This document shows, in pieces, positions 17,389 through 25,925 of a DNA stretch of 64,000 nt (position 1 is its first letter; each line of letters starts with the position of its first letter). The notes below the pieces were generated by a model. It was not told the DNA's origin. It worked only from the letters and a program-made list of their open reading frames with translations, and searched no databases. Made by a program: the position numbers and the translations under genes. Origin of the DNA: JANXYW01 sp031400455 (lineage in GTDB: Bacteria > Chloroflexota > Dehalococcoidia > DSTF01 > JACRBR01); the NCBI GenBank assembly GCA_031400455.1, contig JANNPX010000034.1, positions 40,728-104,727 of the forward strand, given 5' to 3'.

Positions 17389-17499
17389 GCGCCCACCCAG
17401 CCCCGCGGTCCAACAGATGTCCCAACGCTGGACGATGCTGATCTTGAGCCGAGCGCTTGTCGCCGGTGTTGAGAACGCGCATCTAGCTGAGAGGGACTC

Positions 17500-18117
17500 A
17501 TGAAGCGATTACACCTGGTTGCCGCGGCGCTGGCCGTCGCGGCGGTATGCGGTTTCGCCGTGCTGGCTCCGATAGCGTCCGCGAACGGCGGCGGCAATGG
17601 CGGCGGCAACGGCGATCATGGCAAGGACAAGGACAAAGGGAAGAATGGCTTTCCGTTCGACAAGATCCCCGGAGTGCTCGACGCGGAGGGCGACGGCATC
17701 CAGGCTGCCGCGGGCGCGTTGAACATGGAACTCTGTGCGGAAGAAGGCCTCCTGCTGGTGAAGAAGGGGAACTCGACGATTAGCGAGGTCACGTCGACCG
17801 AGTCAGTCGAGTGGCTTGGGCTGATCGTCTACTTCGGGTTCACAGGCTGCGTCGAGATCTCTGGGGAGAAGGCCGCGGCGCTGGTCGTCGGCACGGGGCT
17901 GACGCTGCACGCCGAAGGCTTCGGCATCGCGTTCCTGAAGGGGACGGGCAGTTACACCAGCGATGGTGAGACGCACGAGGGATCGACTGAGGGCGTGGTC
18001 GTGAAGATTGGCTCGAAGCTCTTCGCCAAGCCGACGAAGACGCCGAAGCCGTCCGAGACGGATGTGCCTGAGCCGACGAGCACGCCAGAACCGGAGCCAA
18101 CGGCCACGCCGACCTGA
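17500..18117 (+). CDS. Secreted protein with Gly/Asn/Lys-rich N-region and Thr-Pro tail
   Basis: No family is recognised for this 205-residue protein. It has a signal peptide (residues 1-27, cleavage likely after SANG or ASA), a low-complexity stretch GGGNGGGNGDHGKDKDKGKN, a central domain of about 130 residues with two cysteines, and a C-terminal tail of TPKPSE/PEPTSTPEPEPTATPT repeats resembling a cell-envelope spacer. ATG 17500 follows GAGAGGGACTC. It comes third after the DUF4331 and TPR genes and ends at a strong bidirectional terminator. The Thr-Pro tail is like the linker of the DUF4331 protein, which suggests that both are surface-exposed. Confidence 0.7.
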   Translation: MKRLHLVAAALAVAAVCGFAVLAPIASANGGGNGGGNGDHGKDKDKGKNGFPFDKIPGVLDAEGDGIQAAAGALNMELCAEEGLLLVKKGNSTISEVTSTESVEWLGLIVYFGFTGCVEISGEKAAALVVGTGLTLHAEGFGIAFLKGTGSYTSDGETHEGSTEGVVVKIGSKLFAKPTKTPKPSETDVPEPTSTPEPEPTATPT

Positions 18118-18137
18118 GGCGAAGCGAGCAGTACGGC

Positions 18138-18170
18138 AGAAGGGCGGCCACACTGGCCGCCCTTCTTGCT
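18138..18170. terminator. Bidirectional intrinsic terminator
   Basis: A perfect 13-bp stem (18138-18150 with 18154-18166, loop CAC) is followed by TGCTT on the + strand. It separates the secreted-protein gene from the convergent glutaredoxin gene. Confidence 0.85.
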
Positions 18171-18186
18171 TCACTTCGACTTACGG

Positions 18187-18486
18187 CTACTCGTCCAGGC
18201 GGGCGCCGTCGAGGTTCTCGCGCGGGTTGTACGGCTCGAATCCGAGCAGCTCGTCGATCGAAGCGTCGTCGAAGCCGATCACCGGCTCGCCATCGATGAC
18301 CGTCACCGGAGAGCCTTGCGCGCCGAGCTTCATCAGTTCCTCGCGGGCGTCGGGATCCGTGTCGAGGTCGCGCTCGGTGTACTTCTGGCCGCGCGACTCA
18401 AGATGCAGGCGTACCATCTCCGAGAATTCGCAGAAGCCCTGCGAGTAGAGAACGACCGTGTGTTCGATGCTGGAGATGTTGGTCAT
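18187..18486 (-). CDS. Glutaredoxin-like thioredoxin-fold protein
   Basis: A 99-residue thioredoxin-fold protein with HTVVLYSQGFCEFSEMV at the active-site position and GSPVTVIDGEPVIGFDD as the cis-Pro/GSH-site segment of glutaredoxins. The active site has a single cysteine (Cys19, CEFS), so it would work as a monothiol-type protein. The C-terminal part (LLGFEPYNPRENLDG) is like the UXX-star/NrdH-related small redoxins. Its ATG overlaps the stop of the DinB gene (ATGA), so translation is coupled. Partner substrates are unknown. Confidence 0.82.
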   Translation of the reverse strand: MTNISSIEHTVVLYSQGFCEFSEMVRLHLESRGQKYTERDLDTDPDAREELMKLGAQGSPVTVIDGEPVIGFDDASIDELLGFEPYNPRENLDGARLDE

Positions 18487-18962
18487 GCGTTCTGCAGCGC
18501 GAGGTCCCGCGTCAGCTCCAGGTGTCCGAGGTGCAGCGCCGCGTGCTCTACGACGTGCAGCAGCGCGTAGCGGGGCGTGATCTCCTGCGCGGTGCGGCTG
18601 CCGCCCCACAGCTCCTGCGGTGGCACAAAGCGCCGCTCGAGCTGTACCGGCGTCATCGCGCCGAGCGCGTCGGCTACCTGCGCCGTCAGGCTCGCGAGAT
18701 CGTCGCGGAGGCGCTGCGCGTCGGCGCCGCTCGCCGCGAATTCGGCGGGGCGGTCGCGGCGCATCGGCTGGCCGCAGGCTATGCCGAGCACCCAGGCGCG
18801 CGCGTTGCCGAGCGTGTGCGCTGCGAGCGCGTAGGCGCTGTTGCCTTCGGCGACGGTCGGGCGCCAGTTGATCTGCGCTTCCGTCAACCCGTCCAGGCAG
18901 CCGACGACGGCTTCAAGCCGCGTCCGTATCGATTCCTCGTACGAGGCGATCTCTGCGTTCAT
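18483..18962 (-). CDS. DinB/YfiT-like four-helix metalloenzyme fold protein
   Basis: This 159-residue helical protein has the DinB/DUF664 pattern: an N-terminal helix with DGLTEAQINWRP, a conserved AHTLGNARAWVL His helix, and the C-terminal HVVEHAALHLGHLELTRDL, providing the three-His metal site. Family members are divalent-metal thiol transferases or of unknown function. The coupling to a glutaredoxin-like protein through a 4-bp overlap is suggestive, because several DinB proteins use low-molecular-weight thiols. The ATG at 18962 is the first start and fits the family N-terminus. Confidence 0.85.
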   Translation of the reverse strand: MNAEIASYEESIRTRLEAVVGCLDGLTEAQINWRPTVAEGNSAYALAAHTLGNARAWVLGIACGQPMRRDRPAEFAASGADAQRLRDDLASLTAQVADALGAMTPVQLERRFVPPQELWGGSRTAQEITPRYALLHVVEHAALHLGHLELTRDLALQNA

Positions 18963-19035
18963 GCGGTCATCATAACGCGCGGAAGTCGATCAATCACGGC
19001 GGGGCGCTGCAAGCGTTCGGCGATATACTGAGGTC

Positions 19036-19368
19036 GTGAAGACGCGATTCAAGTGGCACCGGTTGCTTGTGAACCCGACGACGCGCATCGAATCGATCGA
19101 TGGCGATGTCGTGCGGCTTCAGGTCGATGGGCTGGTGTGCAGTTCGGTGTGCGCGGTGCGTACGAAGCAGTCGCTGGAGCGGCTGCCGGGCGTGCGTCGC
19201 GTGCGCGTCGACTTCGACGCGGGTGTGGCGACAATCGAAGGTACGCCGCATGATGCCGCGACGTACGAGCGCGCGGTAACGGGCATGGTGGCCGGCCGGT
19301 GGAGCCGTCGCGCACTCGAAGCGGTCGCGCGTCGATGGCCGCGGGTGCTGCGGAGGCGCGCGGCATGA
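19036..19368 (+). CDS. Heavy-metal-associated (HMA)-like small protein
   Basis: This 110-residue protein has a ferredoxin-like HMA fold pattern: DGDVVRLQVDGLVCSSVC, then RTKQSLERLPGVRRVRVDFD, then GVATIEGTP. The cysteines (Cys35 and Cys39) are spaced CxxxC instead of the usual CxxC, so metal binding may differ. The C-terminal 30 residues are Arg-rich. GTG 19036 follows GAGGTC. Its end overlaps the start of the nfo gene by 4 bases (ATGA), implying coupling of a metal-type protein with the zinc enzyme endonuclease IV. Confidence 0.68.
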   Translation: MKTRFKWHRLLVNPTTRIESIDGDVVRLQVDGLVCSSVCAVRTKQSLERLPGVRRVRVDFDAGVATIEGTPHDAATYERAVTGMVAGRWSRRALEAVARRWPRVLRRRAA

Positions 19369-20306
19369 AGATTGGCGGACACGTATCGACGGCGGGCGGG
19401 CTGCACACGGGCTTCGAGCGCGGTGCGGCGATTGGGGCGGAGTGCCTGCAGATCTTCGAGTCGGCGCCGCAGCAGTGGGGCACGTCGAAGGTCGATGACG
19501 ACGGCGTGAAGCTGTTTCGCGAGACGATGGAGGCTTCCGGTATCGGCCCGGTATTCATCCACGGCAAGTACCTGATGAATCTCGCCAGCGCCGACCCCAA
19601 GATCTTCAAGACATCGACCAGCACGCTGCGCAGCACGATGAACATCGCTGGACGTATTGGCGCGCGCGGCGTGATCTTTCACACGGGGAGCCACAAAGGC
19701 ATGGGGCTCGACGCGGTGTTCGAGCAGATCTGCGATGCCGCGACGGCCGTCCTGGCCGAGACGCCGGACGACGTGCTGATGATCTTCGAGAACTCGGCCG
19801 GTCACGGCGATACGATCGGCGGCAAGTTCGAGGAGCTGGGCGAGATGCTACGGCGCATCGACAGCCCACGTGCGAAGGTATGCATCGACACTTGCCACGC
19901 GTTTGCTGCCGGTTATGACGTCAGCAACGAGGCAGGCGTCGCCGCTGCGATGGCGCAGCTCGAGTCGACGATCGGTGCGGCGAACATCGCGGCAGTGCAC
20001 CTCAACGACTCGAAGACGCCGCTGGGCGCGGGGCGCGACCTGCACGAGAACATCGGTGAAGGTCACATCGGGCGCGCTGGATTCGAGGCGATGCTGGCGC
20101 ATCCGGCGTTCGCCGACGTGCCGCTGCTGCTCGAAGTGCCGGGCTACAAGATCGATGGCGCGGGCAAGGGCCCGGACAAGCCGAACATCGACCTGGTGAA
20201 GGAGATCCGCGCGCAGGTCACGGGCGGATCGGCGCCGGCCTCCGCGGCGAGATCGCCGGCGAAGAAGGCCCCGGCGAAGAAGAAAGCGCCCGCGACGAAG
20301 AAGTAA
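19365..20306 (+). CDS. nfo: Endonuclease IV with Lys/Ala-rich tail
   Basis: This AP endonuclease cleaves abasic sites in base-excision repair using three zinc ions. The TIM-barrel signatures are MKIGGHVSTAGGL at the start, VCIDTCHAFAAGYD near residue 168, and HLNDSKTPLGAGRDLHENIGEG near 215. The core is about 285 residues, the usual length. It is followed by an extra tail of roughly 25 residues rich in Lys, Ala and Pro (KKAPAKKKAPATKK), like histone H1 tails, which may add DNA binding. The ATG at 19365 is the canonical start and overlaps the HMA gene. Confidence 0.94.
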   Translation: MKIGGHVSTAGGLHTGFERGAAIGAECLQIFESAPQQWGTSKVDDDGVKLFRETMEASGIGPVFIHGKYLMNLASADPKIFKTSTSTLRSTMNIAGRIGARGVIFHTGSHKGMGLDAVFEQICDAATAVLAETPDDVLMIFENSAGHGDTIGGKFEELGEMLRRIDSPRAKVCIDTCHAFAAGYDVSNEAGVAAAMAQLESTIGAANIAAVHLNDSKTPLGAGRDLHENIGEGHIGRAGFEAMLAHPAFADVPLLLEVPGYKIDGAGKGPDKPNIDLVKEIRAQVTGGSAPASAARSPAKKAPAKKKAPATKK

Positions 20307-20316
20307 CGGCTCGCGG

Positions 20317-21237
20317 TCAGGCGACGCCGCTCAGCACCCCATCCGGAATCTTCACGTCGTACAGCGCGGCGAGCAGCGTGAAGAACGCCGTGACGGCGCG
20401 CGTCTGCTTGCGATTCTTGCGGAAGATGAGCGAGATCTGGCGGCCGGGCATCGTTGCGTTCGTGATCGCGACGGGGCAAAGAGTGCCCTGCGCGAACTCG
20501 CGCTCCGTAGATACTTTAGGCAGCAGGGCGATGCCCAGGCCCTCCTCGACCATCTTCTTCGTTGCCTCGATGGTGTCGAGTTCCATGAGCGTGTGCGGGA
20601 CGATGCCGTGCTGACGGAAGACGCCCTGGATGAGCTGGCTGTAGCTGGAGCCCTTGTCGAAGAGGATCAGCGGCTCTCGGCCGACTTCTTCGAGTGCGGC
20701 GGTGCGCGCCTTCGCGAAGCGGTGCTGCGGTGACGCCGCGAGCACGAGATCATCCTCGTAGAGCGGCACGGTGACGATCTCGGCGTGATGCACCGTGCGC
20801 TCGAGTGCGCAGTGCACGTCGTCCGAGAGCACCATCTGCAGGACCTGGTCGGAGCGGCCCGTATGCACGCTCACCTCGACGCCGGGATACGTGGTGCAGT
20901 ACTGCTTGAGGATCTTCGGCAAGACGTACGTGCTGACGGTCAACGCGCAGCCGAGCTTGAGCGAGCCGATGTCCAGGTTCCGCATGCCGTCCAGGGCGTC
21001 GCGACCCTCCTGTAGCGCCTTGAGCGCGCGCCGCGCGAACGGCAGGAACGTCGTGCCCATTTCGGTCAGGCGGACGCCGCGGCCGTTGCGCTCGAACAGC
21101 GCTTCGCCGAGATCGCGCTCTAGCGACTGGATGCGGGCCGTCACCGACGGTTGCGTGAGGAACAGGGCGTCCGCCGCTTTGCTGAAGGAGCGGTGCTGGG
21201 CGACCTGCACGAACGCCTCGACCTGTCCGAGGTCCAA
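20317..21237 (-). CDS. LysR family transcriptional regulator
   Basis: The 306-residue regulator has the N-terminal winged-helix (MDLGQVEAFVQVAQHRSFSK, then AADALFLTQPSVTARIQSLE) and a two-lobe effector-binding domain from about residue 90 (e.g. GSLKLGCALTVSTYVLPKIL). LysR proteins usually control a divergent neighbour. Here no gene starts close on the other side: the 164-base gap to the right contains only the 3' end of a lipoprotein gene. The target is therefore unknown. It is convergent with nfo, ends only 10 bases apart, and no terminator hairpin fits between. Confidence 0.92.
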   Translation of the reverse strand: MDLGQVEAFVQVAQHRSFSKAADALFLTQPSVTARIQSLERDLGEALFERNGRGVRLTEMGTTFLPFARRALKALQEGRDALDGMRNLDIGSLKLGCALTVSTYVLPKILKQYCTTYPGVEVSVHTGRSDQVLQMVLSDDVHCALERTVHHAEIVTVPLYEDDLVLAASPQHRFAKARTAALEEVGREPLILFDKGSSYSQLIQGVFRQHGIVPHTLMELDTIEATKKMVEEGLGIALLPKVSTEREFAQGTLCPVAITNATMPGRQISLIFRKNRKQTRAVTAFFTLLAALYDVKIPDGVLSGVA

Positions 21238-21401
21238 TGATGTGCCTTATGCTACGCCGCCGATCCCGGCGGGAGGTGCGGGCTGGGTCGCCTGAAGTAT
21301 CGGCCCTGTCTATGAGAACCGTAGTGTGCCACCGATTGTCGTCGATTGCAATAGGATCGGCGCGATCAAACCCACCGTCCGTCAGCCGAACGTAACGGGC
21401 T

Positions 21402-21914
21402 CTAGCGGATGCCGCTGTCGTAGGCGATCTCGACCGCCGTGAAGCCTCCAGCTGCGACGGTCGCCGTCTGCTCCTGAGCCGTTGGCGGTGTGCCGGCCGA
21501 TTGCGGGACGAGTCTGTAGACGCCGGGTGGCAGGGCGAGATGGAACCGCCCATCGGCGTCTGAACGCGCTTCTGCGACCTTGCGCCCCGCCGCGTCGAGC
21601 ACGGCGATCGATGCCTCGTATGGGCGGTCCGGGCAGGGGCTTTCGATGCGTTCCACCGGACAGGTCGGACCGATTGTCACGGTGCCGTCGATGCCGGACT
21701 CACCGGACGGCTGTGGCGTCGGGGTGGTGGTCGATTCCGGCGTTCGTATGGCGGCTGGCGCGGTGGCTGTGGGTGCGGAAGGCGACGCCGTGCGGGTGGG
21801 TGCCGCGGCGGTCGCCGTCCGCTGAGGCGTCAACGTCGGCGATGCGTCGCCGCCATCACACCCCGCTAGGGCGAGCGCGCTACCAATCGCGATGACTACT
21901 GCGAACGTACGCAT
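21402..21914 (-). CDS. Lipoprotein with Thr/Pro-rich linker and carboxypeptidase-regulatory-like domain
   Basis: The 170-residue protein has a lipoprotein signal (AIGSALALAGCDGG, lipobox LAGC at about residues 17-20), a long Thr/Ala/Pro linker (about 25-75) and a C-terminal beta-domain with YEASIAVLDAAGRKVAEA and GRFHLALPPGVYRLVPQ. The latter is the pattern of carboxypeptidase-regulatory-like (transthyretin-fold) domains. Start ATG 21914 has an AGGAGG site; a longer frame runs through the heptamer minisatellite and was rejected. It is divergent from aspS with the minisatellite between them. The ligand is unknown. Confidence 0.8.
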   Translation of the reverse strand: MRTFAVVIAIGSALALAGCDGGDASPTLTPQRTATAAAPTRTASPSAPTATAPAAIRTPESTTTPTPQPSGESGIDGTVTIGPTCPVERIESPCPDRPYEASIAVLDAAGRKVAEARSDADGRFHLALPPGVYRLVPQSAGTPPTAQEQTATVAAGGFTAVEIAYDSGIR

Positions 21915-21959
21915 CGGCGCTCCTCCTCTGCAAAGTATGACGCCCGTGAGCCCCTGCTG

Positions 21960-22036
21960 GTTCCCGCTTCCCGTCTCCCGTCTCCCGTCTCCCGTCTCCC
22001 GTCTCCCGCTTCCCGCTTCCCGCTTCCCGCTTCCCG
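21960..22036. repeat. Heptamer minisatellite, 11 units of YTYCCCG
   Basis: Eleven consecutive 7-bp units fill this stretch: one GTTCCCG, one CTTCCCG, five TCTCCCG and four CTTCCCG, and a twelfth partial unit follows. It lies between the divergent starts of the lipoprotein and aspS genes, so unit number could affect promoter spacing. The change in unit type (five TCTCCCG in a block) suggests recent slippage. Confidence 0.9.
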
Positions 22037-22092
22037 CTTCCATCGCCCCCCGATACACTGCGGAATCCAGCGGCAATCCAGCGGGAGCAGAT

Positions 22093-23913
22093 ATGTACAA
22101 GACCGATTATTGCGGCGACCTTCGCGCATCCGATGCGGGCAAAGATGTCGTGCTGGCGGGGTGGGTGCACCGGCGCCGCGACCACGGCGGGCTTATCTTC
22201 GTCGATCTGCGCGACAGCCGCGGCCTGATGCAGGTCGTCTTTGCGCCCGAGGAAGCGGCGGCTCATGCCGTCGCCAGCGAGGCGCGAGGGGAGTACGTGC
22301 TCCGCGTGACCGGGACGATCCAGCTTCGCCGTGCCGGCACCGAGAACGACAAGATGGCGACCGGTGAGATCGAGTTGCGCGCGACGGCGGCCGAGATTCT
22401 GAACACGGCAAAGACGCCCCCGTTCTACATCAATGAGGAGTCGGACGTCGACGAGCAGCTGAGGCTGAAGCACCGCTACCTGGACCTGCGCCGCGAGCGG
22501 ATGCACAACAACATGGTGATCCGCGCAAAGGTGGTGAAGTACATCCGCGACTTCCTCACCGACCGCGACTTCCTTGAGATCGAGACGCCGGTGCTTGCCA
22601 ACCCGACGCCGGAGGGGGCGCGCGACTACCTGGTGCCCAGCCGCGTCCATCCGGGCAACTTCTACGCGTTGCCGCAATCGCCCCAGCAGTTCAAGCAGTT
22701 GCTGATGGTGGCGGGGTTCGAGCGCTACTTCCAGATCGCGCGCTGCTACCGCGACGAGGACCTGCGCGCGGATCGGCAGCCGGAGTTCACGCAGCTCGAC
22801 CTGGAGATGAGCTTCGTCGAGCAGAACGACATCCTGGACCTGATGGAGGAGCTCTACAACGGCATCGCGACTGCGGTACGGCCCGACCTGAACGTACCGA
22901 AGCCGTGGCCCCGTATCACGTACGCGGAGTCGATGCGCCGCTTCGGCACCGACAAGCCGGACCTGCGCTTCGGGATGGAGTTAGTCGACTTCACGAACGC
23001 CGTGCGCGGTACCGAGTTCGTCGTCTTCCAGAGCGCCGTTGACAGCGGCGGCAGCGTAGAAGGCATCTGCGTGCCGGGCGGGGCGGAGTTCTCGCGCAAA
23101 GAGATCGACGCGCTGACGGAGACCGCGAAGCAACTCGGAGCGAAGGGGCTCGTCACGATCGCCTTCACGACGGCGCCGGATGTGGCGACCGACGAGAGCG
23201 TGAAGGCGCCAGCGCTCAAGTTCCTCGGCATCGACATGGTGCGTTTGATCGGACGACTGGCGGGCGCGAACGCCGGCGACCTCGTGCTGATCGTGGCCGG
23301 CCAGGGTGGCATGCGTGCGCTGGAGCCCGGTTCGGAGGCGCGCGTGAAGCCTGCGCTCGACGCGCTGCGGCGTGGGCTCGCGGCGAAGCTCGGTCTCATC
23401 GACCGCAACACGCTCGGGTTCGCCTTCGTTGTCGACTTCCCGATGTTCGAGTGGGACGAGGACAGCGAGCGATGGTCCGCGAAGCACCACCTCTTCACGT
23501 CCTGCATGGAGGAGGATCTGGGAATCCTGGAGAGCGACCCGGGCGCGGCCCGCAGCAACGCCTACGACATCACCTGCAACGGCTGGGAGATCGGCAGCGG
23601 CAGCATTCGGATCCACCAGCGCGGCGTGCAGGAGCGCGTGTTGAAAGTGCTGGGCATCAACGAGGCCGAGGCGCGCGAGAAATTCGGACACATGCTCGAT
23701 GCGTTCGAGTACGGCGCGCCCCCGCACGGCGGATTCGCACCCGGCATCGATCGCACGGTCGCACTGTTCGCGCAGGAGAGCGACATCCGCGAAGTGATCG
23801 CGTTCCCGAAGACCAAGAGTGCGACGGACTTGATGACCGGCGCACCGTCGCCCGTCGATCAGGCGGCGCTGGATGCCGTGGGGCTGATGGTGAAGCCGAA
23901 GCCGGCTAGCTGA
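22093..23913 (+). CDS. aspS: Aspartyl-tRNA synthetase
   Basis: This 606-residue class II synthetase has bacterial layout: N-terminal OB-fold anticodon-binding domain (about 1-120, VVLAGWVHRRRDHGGLIFVD), class II motif 1 (TPVLANPTPEGARDYLVPSR area), motif 2 (YFQIARCYRDEDLRADRQPEFTQ area), a bacterial GAD insertion (about 300-415), and motif 3 (FEYGAPPHGGFAPGIDR area) near the end. The ATG at 22093 after CGGGAG gives MYKTDYCGDL, the family N-terminus; an upstream extension translates the minisatellite. Whether it is discriminating or also charges tRNA-Asn cannot be read here. Confidence 0.96.
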   Translation: MYKTDYCGDLRASDAGKDVVLAGWVHRRRDHGGLIFVDLRDSRGLMQVVFAPEEAAAHAVASEARGEYVLRVTGTIQLRRAGTENDKMATGEIELRATAAEILNTAKTPPFYINEESDVDEQLRLKHRYLDLRRERMHNNMVIRAKVVKYIRDFLTDRDFLEIETPVLANPTPEGARDYLVPSRVHPGNFYALPQSPQQFKQLLMVAGFERYFQIARCYRDEDLRADRQPEFTQLDLEMSFVEQNDILDLMEELYNGIATAVRPDLNVPKPWPRITYAESMRRFGTDKPDLRFGMELVDFTNAVRGTEFVVFQSAVDSGGSVEGICVPGGAEFSRKEIDALTETAKQLGAKGLVTIAFTTAPDVATDESVKAPALKFLGIDMVRLIGRLAGANAGDLVLIVAGQGGMRALEPGSEARVKPALDALRRGLAAKLGLIDRNTLGFAFVVDFPMFEWDEDSERWSAKHHLFTSCMEEDLGILESDPGAARSNAYDITCNGWEIGSGSIRIHQRGVQERVLKVLGINEAEAREKFGHMLDAFEYGAPPHGGFAPGIDRTVALFAQESDIREVIAFPKTKSATDLMTGAPSPVDQAALDAVGLMVKPKPAS

Positions 23914-23922
23914 TGCTTACTT

Positions 23923-25557
23923 CTACTCCACCCGCGTGGCTACGTACCACTGGTTGACGCTGGCGAAACGGGCGGCGGGTGTGATCAGCAGAGATTCGCT
24001 GAAGCCGTGTACGCGCGTGCTCTGGGCGTAGGCGTAGACGGGCGCGTAGAGCGGGATAGACGGGGTCGCGGCGATCAGGTAGCCCGCAAACAATTCGTAC
24101 AGCTCTTTGCGGCGGGTGCCGTCGGTGTTCTGCCGTCCGCGCTGCAGCACATCGTCGATGGCCGGGTCTGCGTAGTTCGCGAGGTTGCGGCCGGGCGGCG
24201 CGATCTGGCTGCGGTGCCAGAACGGATAGGGATCCGGGTCGGGGCCGGGGTCGACGGCCACCAGCGCGGCCTCGAAATCACGTGGCAGCAGCACCTGATC
24301 GACGTACGACCCTGGATCGAGCGCGCGCACCTGCGCATCGACGCCGATGGCGCGCCATTGCGAGGTGATGCTTTCGGCGACGGCGATGCGATGCGGATCG
24401 TTCGTGGTCGACAGCTCGAACGACAGCCGCGTTGCGCCGTTGCTGCGGACGCCGTCGCGGTCGCGCGACCAGCCGGCCGCTTCTAAGGAACGCGCCGCTT
24501 CACCCGGGTCGAATGGCGGTAGTTCTATGTCTGCGTGCGCCCAGGACTGAGCAGGGATGCCGATCTCCGAAGGCACGCCGGCCCCATTCGCTGCGCCATC
24601 GATCAGTGACTGGACGTTGATCGCCTGCTGCAAAGCACGCCGCACCTTCTGATCTTCGAACTGAGGTGCCCGCGTATCCAGGTAGATGGTGAAGTACGAG
24701 GTGGCGGTCAGAGCATGGCGGGCGAACGCGGGATCGTCCGTCACGAGCTCGGCCAGATCGGGTTGCGTGGCCGCGCCGATGAGCGCGCCATCGATGTTGT
24801 GTGCACGGACCGCGGCCTCGAGCGACTGCAGATCGGTGAAGACGCGGAACTCGAACGTCGAGATCAGCGGCGGCCCCAGGTAGTAGGTCGAGTTGGACTT
24901 GAGCTCGATGCCGTTGTTCGTGCGCGTGCGGAACGCGTATGGACCCGTGCCCACGGGCTGCGCGTTGAAGGGTGCATTGTAGAGCTGGTTTGGGTCGAGG
25001 CCGTCGAGAAGATGCTCCGGGAGGATGCCGACGGTGAGATACGCCAGGAACGGCGCGTAGGTCTGTTCGAGCTTGAACTCCACGGTTAGCGGGTCGCGGG
25101 CCGTGACGACGACACCCTGCATAAGCTGCGCGAGAGCGGGGTCGCCCTTGAATCCGGGGTCGCCGATCGCGCGAAACGTGAAGACGACATCTTCTGCGTC
25201 GAACGGTTCGCCGTCTTGCCACGCGACGCCCTCGCGCAGGTGAAAGACGTAGTTCTGTCCGTTGTTGCTGACTTCCCAGCGCTCGGCGAGGTCGGGCTGC
25301 GGCGTGCCGTCGGGCCCGAGGCGCACAAGCCCGCTGAAGATTAGCGATGCGATATCGACATCGGTTTGGTTCGGCCCGGCGAAGAGCGGATTCATGCGCT
25401 CAGGAGCGCGCAGCACGGCTTCGACGTAGCGGCCGCCGCTGGCGGGGACCGCTTCCCCGCGTGGGTTGGAGAGTACGGCGTACCAGAAGATGCCAATCGC
25501 GAGGCCGCCGATGACGAGTGCGGCGAAGAAGGGCCAACGGGTCTGCGTCAACGGCAA
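23923..25557 (-). CDS. Peptide-type ABC transporter substrate-binding protein (family 5)
   Basis: The 544-residue protein has an N-terminal membrane anchor (FFAALVIGGLAIGIFWYAV) without a lipobox cysteine, followed by the SBP_bac_5 pattern: MNPLFAGPNQTDVDIASLIF, LAERWEVSNNGQNYVFHLRE, GVAWQDGEPFDAEDVVFTF, and the hinge segment GTGPYAF near residue 195. Such proteins bind oligopeptides or similar solutes for ABC import. No permease or ATPase genes are adjacent. It follows secG at 33 bases and may be in the lemA-htpX-secG run. The anchor instead of lipid attachment is slightly unusual. Confidence 0.86.
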   Translation of the reverse strand: MPLTQTRWPFFAALVIGGLAIGIFWYAVLSNPRGEAVPASGGRYVEAVLRAPERMNPLFAGPNQTDVDIASLIFSGLVRLGPDGTPQPDLAERWEVSNNGQNYVFHLREGVAWQDGEPFDAEDVVFTFRAIGDPGFKGDPALAQLMQGVVVTARDPLTVEFKLEQTYAPFLAYLTVGILPEHLLDGLDPNQLYNAPFNAQPVGTGPYAFRTRTNNGIELKSNSTYYLGPPLISTFEFRVFTDLQSLEAAVRAHNIDGALIGAATQPDLAELVTDDPAFARHALTATSYFTIYLDTRAPQFEDQKVRRALQQAINVQSLIDGAANGAGVPSEIGIPAQSWAHADIELPPFDPGEAARSLEAAGWSRDRDGVRSNGATRLSFELSTTNDPHRIAVAESITSQWRAIGVDAQVRALDPGSYVDQVLLPRDFEAALVAVDPGPDPDPYPFWHRSQIAPPGRNLANYADPAIDDVLQRGRQNTDGTRRKELYELFAGYLIAATPSIPLYAPVYAYAQSTRVHGFSESLLITPAARFASVNQWYVATRVE

Positions 25558-25590
25558 CTCAGCCGCCTTCTACCGAGAGAGCCACGGCGG

Positions 25591-25827
25591 TCAGTTGCTG
25601 ATCGTCGCTCGCACACCCCAGGCGGAGATGATGAGGAAGACGATCGCGATGACGATGGTGAGCTGGAATAGCGTCTTCTCGACGCCGCGGCGCGTCCGGA
25701 AGCTGCCGCTCGTGCCTCCTCCAAGCGCGGAGCCGATGCCTGAGCCCTTGGCCTGAAGCAGGATGACGACGCTCAGCAGGATCGCGACCAGGATCTGGGC
25801 GACGTTGATGTAGTCGGTGAACTCCAC
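25591..25827 (-). CDS. secG: Preprotein translocase subunit SecG
   Basis: This 78-residue two-helix protein has the SecG signature: a first helix AQILVAILLSVVILLQAKGS, the loop GIGSALGGGTSGSFRTRRG, and a second helix LFQLTIVIAIVFLIISAW. SecG stimulates SecYEG protein export. The GTG at 25827 preceded by AAAGG was chosen; upstream in-frame ATG would add ten non-conserved residues. It precedes the peptide-binding protein gene. Confidence 0.93.
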   Translation of the reverse strand: MEFTDYINVAQILVAILLSVVILLQAKGSGIGSALGGGTSGSFRTRRGVEKTLFQLTIVIAIVFLIISAWGVRATISN

Positions 25828-25925
25828 GGATGTACCTTTCGCTGACAGTGGCAGCATTTAAGCACATTCGGCATCAATAACCCAATCGGCATCGGGCCAG
25901 CGCGGTCAGGTCCAGATAGCGGTAG

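Noticed and set aside
21960..22036. The heptamer array as a CRISPR array.
   Set aside because: Unit length is 7 bp with no spacers.
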